DNA from: Oligoflexia bacterium | GTDB lineage: Bacteria > Bdellovibrionota > UBA1018 | DNA: 7,912 nucleotides | Reading direction: 5' to 3' | Assembly (NCBI GenBank): GCA_903854365.1 | Contig: CAINWE010000285.1 | Coordinates: forward strand, 1-7,912 | In this document: one piece after another, positions 1 through 5,923 of the stretch | How the letters are laid out: each line of letters starts with the position of its first letter | Position numbering within the stretch: the first letter of the stretch is position 1 | The notes under the pieces: model-generated | Told to the model about the DNA's origin: nothing | What the model saw: the letters and a program-made list of their open reading frames with translations, nothing else | Databases searched by the model: none | Translations under genes and position numbers: made by a program

Positions 1-522
1 ATGCTCAATCTGACATCGAACTTTATCGATCTCAATAAGCTCGAACAAGGTCCAATCCAACTGAGGCGGACTTCGATTGACATCCCGCACCTGATCGACA
101 CCTCGTTACTTAGTCACAGACTGGCGGCAGAGGCAAAATCCATCTCTATCGAAAAACCCATCCCATTCCCGCCCATGCCTATCGAAGGTGACCCCGTTCT
201 CCTGTCTCAAGTCCTTTCAAACTTAGTAGGCAACGCGATCAAGTTTTCACCCTCGGGTGCCGCGATTCTCGTCGAAGTCACTGAGAATCCGGAGCGCGTC
301 ACTTTTAAGGTCAAGGATCACGGTCCAGGGATCGACCCTGCGCAAATTCCTCGATTATTTGACAAGTTTTGGCAAGCCAAAAGCCAACGAGGCGCCGGGT
401 TCGGTCTAGGCCTTTTTATCGCGAAGAAGATTGTCGATGCACACCGGGGACAAATCTGGGCTGAGAGCCAGCTATCCAAGGGAAGTACATTTTGTTTTAG
501 CATCCCAAAGGTTCTCGGATAG
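1..522 (+). CDS. Sensor histidine kinase, C-terminal part (5' end off window)
   Basis: This is the C-terminal 173 residues of a membrane or cytoplasmic sensor kinase that would phosphorylate a response regulator. The first ~20 residues look like the second helix of a HisKA dimerisation domain (LTSNFIDLNKLEQG), so the gene almost certainly begins upstream and the ATG at base 1 is an internal Met. The phospho-acceptor His and any sensor domains are outside the window. The HATPase_c domain is complete: N box around residues 70-83 (SQVLSNLVGNAIKFS, with Asn74 and Asn78), G1 box at 106-110 (DHGPG), F box near 120-123 (FDKF) and G2 box at 131-138 (GAGFGLGL). There is no receiver domain after the ATPase, so it is not a hybrid kinase at this end. 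No response regulator gene is present in the window, so its partner and signal cannot be named. The gene converges on the next gene with a 51-base gap. Confidence 0.93.
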   Translation: MLNLTSNFIDLNKLEQGPIQLRRTSIDIPHLIDTSLLSHRLAAEAKSISIEKPIPFPPMPIEGDPVLLSQVLSNLVGNAIKFSPSGAAILVEVTENPERVTFKVKDHGPGIDPAQIPRLFDKFWQAKSQRGAGFGLGLFIAKKIVDAHRGQIWAESQLSKGSTFCFSIPKVLG

Positions 523-573
523 ACTGAATTTTTGGCGCTCAGTCACCAGGGGCGACCTCGAACACCGGGAATT

Positions 574-1419
574 CTAATTCACCGCTTGAACTTCTGTGAA
601 ATGATAATCCCCTAAACGACGGCCTTGTTGGAAAAGCTGAAATCTTTCGGGGAGATGAGTAATCGTGCTAAACTGAAACTCGGTTTCGTAAAAACTTTTT
701 GGAATCGAGACTTCCATGGGTTTCTGTCGAACAAAAACATCACGAAAGGAATTGAACTGAGTGAGGTTCTCCTGCCAAATAATATAGGCCAAGGTGCCCA
801 GTTTTTCTTCTAACTCAAATATTGAATCGGTCGGCTGAAGTAATACTTTTCGATCTCCCGAGAGATGCGGCCGATACCTGACCTGGCAAGTTCCTGGGGT
901 CACCAAACTAAAACCGCCTTCAGCACTCGTCTTAGCACTTTCTAACCCTAGGCCTAAAACTAACCCAAGAAACCCGAACCCCGAGCGATTGATCGTAAAA
1001 ATTTCACCTTCCAGCGCTCGAGCGTCAAAAATAGACATGGAATCCCCAATCAGTGCCCCTGCAGCAGCATGCGCGATAAAACCAAAACCGCTCACTGAAC
1101 CCAATTGCACTTTCAGTTTTTCGGTCCCCTGATATTCAACGGTCATCCCGTTGTTACGAATTCCAGTATCGCCGCGGTCAGTATACTTAATTTTGACCCG
1201 CTTTTTTGACCGAACTACAGTCAGTTCGAGGTTTTCATCATGAACGAGATTGCCCTTTAAATCCCATTCTTTCTTCGCTACCATCGTCTTATAGTCCGGT
1301 AGGTTCTGACTGGCCTCAAGAAACCTCTCAACACACTGCACAGCGCTCGGGTCTGAAGCACACCAGGCTTGTGATCCAAAGCTAAAAAACAGAAAAAAGG
1401 ACAGAAGCAAGTATTTCAT
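574..1419 (-). CDS. Exported protein, DUF1571-like
   Basis: A 281-residue protein beginning MKYLLLSFFLFFSFGSQA, a clear Sec signal peptide with cleavage probably after Ala18 (SQA) or nearby. There is no proper lipobox before Cys20, so it is likely periplasmic rather than a lipoprotein. The frame is open upstream to 1650, but that extension would overlap the divergent desulfurase gene by about 150 bases and would bury the signal peptide, so the start at 1419 is preferred. The body (a helical stretch with LPDYKTMVAKKEW, then charged beta strands ending in KVQLG, and a C-terminal LGDYHFTEVQ) resembles the DUF1571 family of uncharacterised periplasmic proteins, which in turn recalls the LolA/LolB-like fold. 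That assignment is from memory of family style, not a search. Two Gly-rich hydrophobic stretches each begin SGFGF (one followed by IAHAAAGALIG, one by LGLVLGLGLES). No function can be assigned. No clear Shine-Dalgarno precedes the start. Confidence 0.72.
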   Translation of the reverse strand: MKYLLLSFFLFFSFGSQAWCASDPSAVQCVERFLEASQNLPDYKTMVAKKEWDLKGNLVHDENLELTVVRSKKRVKIKYTDRGDTGIRNNGMTVEYQGTEKLKVQLGSVSGFGFIAHAAAGALIGDSMSIFDARALEGEIFTINRSGFGFLGLVLGLGLESAKTSAEGGFSLVTPGTCQVRYRPHLSGDRKVLLQPTDSIFELEEKLGTLAYIIWQENLTQFNSFRDVFVRQKPMEVSIPKSFYETEFQFSTITHLPERFQLFQQGRRLGDYHFTEVQAVN

Positions 1420-1426
1420 CGTGAAG

Positions 1427-1455
1427 ATTCTGTTTGATTTTCGAAGGCGAGTCAA
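1427..1455 (-). promoter_or_regulatory. Candidate sigma70 promoter, possibly giving a leaderless mRNA
   Basis: Read on the - strand, TTGACT (1450-1455; five of six matches to TTGACA) is followed after exactly 17 bases by CAGAAT (1427-1432; four of six matches to TATAAT). Only 7 bases separate the -10 element from the ATG at 1419, so a normal start site would fall at or next to the start codon. This agrees with the absence of a Shine-Dalgarno there. It is an inference from consensus matching only. Confidence 0.4.
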
Positions 1456-1499
1456 GTCAGATTCAGGGGATGAAAGTCGCAAGGAAACACTCAATCCGC

Positions 1500-3689
1500 A
1501 TGACCCAAGCTGATTTCGATTGTAACTCAACGACTCCCGTCTATCCAAAAGCCGCACAAGCAGCGCTAGCATGCATGCAGGAATCCTATGGAAACCCGAG
1601 TAGCTCACATCAGTTTGGAATTCGAGCCCGCTTGATTCTGGAATCCACACGAAAAACTACTGCGAAAGTCGTTGGCGCTGAATCCGAGCAAATCCTATTC
1701 ACCAGCGGTGCTACCGAAGCGATCCATGCCGCTGTCTTTTCCACTCTCCAGTTTTGGAAAAATCACCCGAATCTCCCAAAGTACCCGAAAATTCTCTATG
1801 CCGCGACTGAACACAAAGCGGTATCAGAATCGATTGACCACTGGGTCAAAGCTCTCGAGCTCCCCTATGAGGTGGTTTCACTTCCTGTGGATCCCAAGGG
1901 ACAAGTCCAGCTCGACTTTCTCAAACAGAACCTCGCCGACGCGATTCTCATCTGTACGATGGCCGTGAATAACGAAACCGGAGTGATCCAAAGGCTCGAC
2001 CTGATCGAAAGGCTACTCATCGAACAAAAATCTGCGGCCCTATGGCTCGTCGATAGTGTGCAGGCCCTCGGTAAAGTCCGCCTCCAACTCAATGCGACCC
2101 GAATTGACTACGCGGCCTTCAGCGGACATAAACTATACGCTCCCAAGGGTACGGGATTTCTCTATACCAAGAATCCAAAGACTTTTTCTCCGTTGATCAC
2201 GGGTGGAGGCCAAGAAAACGGGCACCGCTCGGGTACCCAAAATATTCCAGGAATTGCCGCGTTAAAGGTAGTTTTCGACGATCTCCTACCCTCGATACAG
2301 CCGTCTTCATCTCGATCCGCAGACCCTCTCTATGAGTACCGAGGTCAAATTCTTGAGAGTTTGAAGGAGGCTTTTCCTCAACTCGTCGTCAACACCCCGC
2401 TGAACTCCTCAATCCCGACCACACTCAATGTTGCGATTCCAGGCCTTAAAAGCTCTGAATTACTAGACGTTTTCGACGCTGCTGGTCTCCGAGTCAGCGC
2501 AGGATCGGCTTGCAGCGCAAAGTCCCCAGAACCGAGTCATGTTTTGAAGGCCATGGGTGTCCCGGAAGCAACCAGTATGTCCGCCATTCGCTTTTCGTTC
2601 GGCCACCTCACCACCCGGAGAGAGGTTCGGTTAGCGTGCCAACTGATTCGAAAGTCTGGTCACTCTCTCGTGAAATCTGGCCTGTTGTCATGTGCTCAAT
2701 CCTTAAAAACAAAGCATCCCGCCCTCAACGGAATCCTTCAACTCCGATCGCAAACAGTGAGTGCGTGGCTGATCGTCAACCCGATCGCTAAGACTTGTAT
2801 GATCATCGATCCCATCGAAGCGCTCCACGAGCGCATCACTCAGCTCGTACGGAGTCATGCTTTAAAGGTGATTGCAATCCTCAGCACACAGCCTCGAAAA
2901 GTTCGAGACTCAGACTCGGGAAAACGCCTCATCCCTCTGACTCACGCTTTAAAACAAATTCATGCCTACACGATCCCGAAGTGCGATTCTCTGGGCTGGC
3001 CAGAAGCCAGTCCATTCTTAACTCGAGTACGATTGATCGACGGCCAGGAAGCAGAAGCGCTCCAATGGACCGAAGGAGGTGCAAAACCTACTCGCACGGG
3101 TCTTGTTTGTGCACGGATCAAAACTTCGGAAAACACAGCCTACATCTTAGGCCACCTGTCAAACGATAGCACGCTGCAAGCTCAGTTCTCATTTTGCTCA
3201 GATTGGAATTTCAGCAAACTCACTGCAGCGATCTCAGCAGACACGCTCATCTGCTGCTCAGATGGATCCAGTCATCCTTTTGCGAGGACGCTTCGCGCTG
3301 CAAAACAAACTGCCCAGCCCCGTAGTCTCACCTCCATGACGGTGACCTCTGCAACATTAGAGCAATTTCTAGCAACTCGATCGTCCAAAACCCTGCGGGT
3401 CATTGACGTTCGTGAATCTTACGAATTCGCAGTATGTTCAACTTGGAAACGCATGAAACTGAAACAACAACCTGAGAACATCCCCCTGTCCCGATTAGTC
3501 AGTTTTATGGACGAATTAATCTCGAAAAAAGGCTACAAACCTAGAATCCTATTTGTGTGTCGCAGCGGCAATCGAAGCCTACAAGCAACTCAGGCTTTGA
3601 GAGCAATCGGATACGAACAAACCTGGACCCTCGAAGGAGGACTAGCACTCCTCAGCAAGACTTTCCGTAATCAACTCTCAACTCCTTGA
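1500..3689 (+). CDS. Cysteine desulfurase / degenerate MBL / rhodanese fusion
   Basis: A 729-residue, three-domain sulfur-transfer protein. Residues 1-~390 are a full NifS/IscS-type, PLP-dependent cysteine desulfurase that releases alanine and forms an enzyme persulfide. It has the N-terminal FDCNSTTP, SGATEA, His105 in ATEHKA, NNETG (157-161), the PLP lysine Lys211 in SGHK, GGGQENGHRSGT, and the catalytic Cys338 in SAGSACS. Residues ~405-605 look like a metallo-beta-lactamase fold of the ETHE1/persulfide dioxygenase type, but its metal ligands are missing. Residues ~612-729 are a rhodanese with IDVRE (635-639) and active-site loop CRSGNRS (Cys687). The start at 1500 is chosen because NifS proteins begin just before this DxNxTTP motif; an AAGGAA lies 14 bases upstream, a rather long spacing. 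In-frame ATGs at 1434 and 1470 would add residues unlike the family and run into the divergent promoter region. A stand-alone rhodanese follows after 9 bases, suggesting a sulfur relay. Usual desulfurases are about 400 residues, so the fusion nearly doubles the length. No frameshift is seen. Confidence 0.93.
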   Translation: MTQADFDCNSTTPVYPKAAQAALACMQESYGNPSSSHQFGIRARLILESTRKTTAKVVGAESEQILFTSGATEAIHAAVFSTLQFWKNHPNLPKYPKILYAATEHKAVSESIDHWVKALELPYEVVSLPVDPKGQVQLDFLKQNLADAILICTMAVNNETGVIQRLDLIERLLIEQKSAALWLVDSVQALGKVRLQLNATRIDYAAFSGHKLYAPKGTGFLYTKNPKTFSPLITGGGQENGHRSGTQNIPGIAALKVVFDDLLPSIQPSSSRSADPLYEYRGQILESLKEAFPQLVVNTPLNSSIPTTLNVAIPGLKSSELLDVFDAAGLRVSAGSACSAKSPEPSHVLKAMGVPEATSMSAIRFSFGHLTTRREVRLACQLIRKSGHSLVKSGLLSCAQSLKTKHPALNGILQLRSQTVSAWLIVNPIAKTCMIIDPIEALHERITQLVRSHALKVIAILSTQPRKVRDSDSGKRLIPLTHALKQIHAYTIPKCDSLGWPEASPFLTRVRLIDGQEAEALQWTEGGAKPTRTGLVCARIKTSENTAYILGHLSNDSTLQAQFSFCSDWNFSKLTAAISADTLICCSDGSSHPFARTLRAAKQTAQPRSLTSMTVTSATLEQFLATRSSKTLRVIDVRESYEFAVCSTWKRMKLKQQPENIPLSRLVSFMDELISKKGYKPRILFVCRSGNRSLQATQALRAIGYEQTWTLEGGLALLSKTFRNQLSTP
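2712..3314 (+). other. Pseudo-metallo-beta-lactamase domain inside the fusion protein
   Basis: The domain opens like persulfide dioxygenases (LQLRSQTVSAWLIVNP then IIDPI at residues 435-439), followed by the helix HERITQLVRSHALKVIAIL. At the point where the family carries the THxHxDH metal site, this protein reads TQPRKVR (463-469), so all the His and Asp ligands are gone while the trailing Gly474 and Leu477 remain. The TPGHTPG-like segment reads KPTRTG. The strand and GD turn survive only as GHLSNDSTL (551-559). The final PGH position reads CCSDG (585-589), with Ser587 in place of His. The remote resemblance over the whole span supports homology. The missing ligands argue against hydrolase or dioxygenase activity. 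The domain borders are approximate. Confidence 0.68.
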
Positions 3690-3694
3690 AAGGA
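3689..3694 (+). promoter_or_regulatory. Shine-Dalgarno of the stand-alone rhodanese
   Basis: AAAGGA starts on the last base of the fusion gene's TGA stop codon and sits 4 bases before the ATG at 3699. This position favours translational coupling of the two sulfur-transfer genes and fixes the start over an out-of-frame ATG. Confidence 0.7.
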
Positions 3695-3698
3695 CCTT

Positions 3699-4019
3699 AT
3701 GACTCAGCATCTCACGATGAACGATCTCCACGACCAACTCAGCAAAATCACCCAGAAGGATCTGATCCTCGATGTCCGATCTCACGAAGAGTTTTCAGAT
3801 GGGCATGTACCTGGAAGTCGAAATATTCCCCATACCGAGGTAGCCGACAGGCAAAGCGAGTTAAAAGGTTTTGAAAAAATCTATATCTATTGCCAAGCAG
3901 GAAGGCGTGCTCAAGTAGCTGCAGCCATGCTCGAAGACTTAGGATTTAAGAATCTCATCTGCGTCTCGACTACAGGCATGGGTCACTGGCGAGCAGCTGG
4001 CTTTCCAATCGAAAAATAG
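3699..4019 (+). CDS. Single-domain rhodanese (sulfurtransferase)
   Basis: A 106-residue cytoplasmic rhodanese of GlpE/PspE size with no signal peptide. It shows the classic order of motifs: LILDVRSHEEF (Asp25 near its centre), DGHVPGSRNIP, the active-site loop CQAGRRA with catalytic Cys65, and a closing GMGHWRAAGFPIE. Rhodaneses carry a persulfide on the loop Cys and pass sulfane sulfur to acceptors. The loop holds two arginines in a row, as in many sulfur-carrier rhodaneses, but specificity cannot be read from it. It follows the desulfurase-rhodanese fusion by 9 bases with a strong Shine-Dalgarno, so the two are almost surely co-transcribed, and this protein is a likely sulfur acceptor or partner. 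The next gene begins 80 bases later and may or may not share the transcript. Confidence 0.92.
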   Translation: MTQHLTMNDLHDQLSKITQKDLILDVRSHEEFSDGHVPGSRNIPHTEVADRQSELKGFEKIYIYCQAGRRAQVAAAMLEDLGFKNLICVSTTGMGHWRAAGFPIEK

Positions 4020-4089
4020 AAAAATTATGTTGCAGAGCAGATTAGCGGCCCTCCCCAATGATCCCCTTGAGCTCACGATACTCAAATAC

Positions 4090-4095
4090 GAGGGA
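4090..4095 (+). promoter_or_regulatory. Shine-Dalgarno deciding the start of the secreted protein
   Basis: GAGGGA lies 4 bases before the ATG at 4100, and that ATG immediately begins a signal peptide. The in-frame ATG at 4058 has no comparable site and would add 14 polar residues ahead of the signal. The gap 4020-4099 shows no convincing promoter or terminator. Confidence 0.6.
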
Positions 4096-4099
4096 AAAT

Positions 4100-5923
4100 A
4101 TGCCTGGGAAAATCATTTTGACTTTATGTGCGATGATGTATTTTGCCACGACTGCATCGATCACCCAGGCTGCAGGCAGAAAAACTCGTTTTTCAGTTGA
4201 AGTCGCCCAATTTCATCCAGAGCAAGCCGAACAAAAAAGCGAAGCCGTTCGATCTAAGGTCGAACTCTCGGAGCACGGTTACGCCAAGAAAATCAAGGTA
4301 GCTGACCTCTCTATTCCTGATGCGATCAGCGGATGCCCCGTTGATACCATGCCCGTGGAGCTCAACACTGTCGTAACCGAGCTCACCAACAAAGTAGAGA
4401 GTCTCGTCTCAAGCATGAAGAACCATCAAGGAGATCGGTGCTCGGCACTCAGCGACCGACTCCAGGTTTCTCAAAATCTCGTCGGCAACGCTTATCAATA
4501 CCAATTTCTGGCCAAAGGAAACGAGACTTCGAGCAGCAATCAAGATGCCATTAATTTAAACACGCAACAAGCCAAGGCTGTCAACCAACTCCTCATGACC
4601 ACTTCCGATATACTTCAAAATTGTGTCTCCAAAGACACCTTAAATGATCAACAAGTGATTCAAAAACTAGTCGCACAAATAGTCACTCTCACTGGATTAT
4701 TTATGGGCGGTTGGGAGGGCATTGCCATCGCGACGGGAGGCCAAATCATCGGATCAATTCCGCTGTTTACAGGAGATATCGAACACGCTCTCAAGCAATT
4801 TAATCACTATAATGAAATGAATGAGAGAGGATCTTTCCTTTGCTACCTCAGGCAAATTCGAAAAACATCTTGCCTACTTTTCGCGGATAAAAGTGATCAA
4901 TTTATTAATGGACTGGACCTATCTTTCCAGTCAGGACCAGCAAAAACAACGTTAGACTCCATAGAGCAATTCAAAAAAGATGACGCGAAAGCAGTCGCAG
5001 ACCTCGAACTCCTGAGACGGATCAAAATTAAAAGCGACGCCTATATGGTAGCATTTACTCAAGTTGAAACACAGTCAACTCGCACTGCCCTACCTACTTT
5101 GTCCACGGCTTTTAAGAACTCCCTAGACGAATTAGATCATCTCTGTCATGCCGTTCAGCCATTGGAACCTCTTTCTGACCCGAGGGTCGCTGAACCTTCG
5201 ATCCAAGAAGAGATCGAAAAGACTCAGAGGATTTGCAATCATGACCGACACCTAGGATCTCTTTCATTTACTCAACTTTCTGACCTTTATTGGCAGCTCT
5301 ATTCAATTAGCTCTTATTACCAGAGTTTGATTCAAAGCGAGTCCACGACTATCGGTAAAATAGGCCGCACGATTGAATCCCTACATTACTTTATCGATCT
5401 CAAAAAATCCCTCACTCAATATTCTGATTCCAATGCGGGTAACCAGACCCGCATCCACTTCCTTGATCTCAGCCGAAAACTCAGCAAAACCCTGGGAGTC
5501 ACTACCTTCAAAAGACTATTCAGGCCTGATTTTGAGAAATTTACTCACCACCAATTTTGTCGAGGATCCGCGTATTGCGCAACACTTCCATCGGAGCCCA
5601 AAGAGCATAGTGACGTCCGAAGTCGAGCTTTTCGAGCGATGATTGACCTTTGTATGACTCTCGATCCAACCCTCGCCTGCCTTGATGTGGGCAACCCAAA
5701 GGACGACTCGCTTTTTAAGGTTTGGACTGAACATTGTGTTGGTGCGGCATCTCACCTCTGCAGCGAACCGCTTACAACAAAAGAACGAGACACATTTTTA
5801 CCAGACCCTATGTACCGTTCCTATTTCGACTCACTCTGCGGACCCCCGAAGAAAACTCCTCCATCTCGATCACCAGGAATCATTCAGCCAACAACGACAA
5901 CCGACCTCATTCACGCTCAGTAG
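4100..5923 (+). CDS. Large Cys-rich exported protein of unknown function
   Basis: A 607-residue protein I do not recognise. It begins with a Sec signal peptide (MPGKIILTLCAMMYFATTAS, then ITQAAG), with cleavage likely near residues 24-26. The mature part has about 14 cysteines, an even number and mostly spread singly, which suits disulfide bonding in the periplasm or outside the cell. Most of the chain looks helical and charged (for example EQFKKDDAKAVADLELLRR). One Gly-rich hydrophobic stretch at about residues 193-222 (LFMGGWEGIAIATGGQIIG) could be a membrane-inserting or amphipathic hairpin rather than a simple membrane helix. A Cys-dense C-terminal region (FCRGSAYC, LACLDVGNP, EHCVGAASHLC, DSLCGPP) ends in a Pro/Thr-rich tail of about 27 residues. 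There is no enzyme motif, repeat or known domain visible. It lies downstream of the rhodaneses, but a role in sulfur chemistry is not supported. Its last 17 bases overlap the convergent recombinase gene. Confidence 0.85.
   Translation: MPGKIILTLCAMMYFATTASITQAAGRKTRFSVEVAQFHPEQAEQKSEAVRSKVELSEHGYAKKIKVADLSIPDAISGCPVDTMPVELNTVVTELTNKVESLVSSMKNHQGDRCSALSDRLQVSQNLVGNAYQYQFLAKGNETSSSNQDAINLNTQQAKAVNQLLMTTSDILQNCVSKDTLNDQQVIQKLVAQIVTLTGLFMGGWEGIAIATGGQIIGSIPLFTGDIEHALKQFNHYNEMNERGSFLCYLRQIRKTSCLLFADKSDQFINGLDLSFQSGPAKTTLDSIEQFKKDDAKAVADLELLRRIKIKSDAYMVAFTQVETQSTRTALPTLSTAFKNSLDELDHLCHAVQPLEPLSDPRVAEPSIQEEIEKTQRICNHDRHLGSLSFTQLSDLYWQLYSISSYYQSLIQSESTTIGKIGRTIESLHYFIDLKKSLTQYSDSNAGNQTRIHFLDLSRKLSKTLGVTTFKRLFRPDFEKFTHHQFCRGSAYCATLPSEPKEHSDVRSRAFRAMIDLCMTLDPTLACLDVGNPKDDSLFKVWTEHCVGAASHLCSEPLTTKERDTFLPDPMYRSYFDSLCGPPKKTPPSRSPGIIQPTTTTDLIHAQ

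Noticed and set aside
522..544. Inverted repeat GACTGA / TCAGTC after the kinase gene as a terminator
   Set aside because: The stem is only 6 pairs with an 11-base loop and no following T run, too weak to call.
1420..1650. N-terminal extension of the - strand DUF1571-like frame up to 1650
   Set aside because: It overlaps the well-supported desulfurase coding region, shows no family resemblance and would bury a good signal peptide that begins at 1419.
2510..3169. Overlapping open frames at 2510-2791 and 2795-3169 in another + frame
   Set aside because: They are shadows of the fusion gene: their translations are low-complexity Ser/Arg/Pro/His-rich with no recognisable motif, and the conserved frame runs through them.
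3248..3264. Perfect inverted repeat CATCTG-ctgct-CAGATG
   Set aside because: It is short, lies inside the coding region of the fusion gene and has no associated signal, so it is probably chance.
4066..4086. TTGAG / CTCAA repeat and weak -10-like GATACT before the secreted gene
   Set aside because: There is no matching -35 at proper spacing and the repeat has only 5 pairs, so no promoter or operator is claimed.
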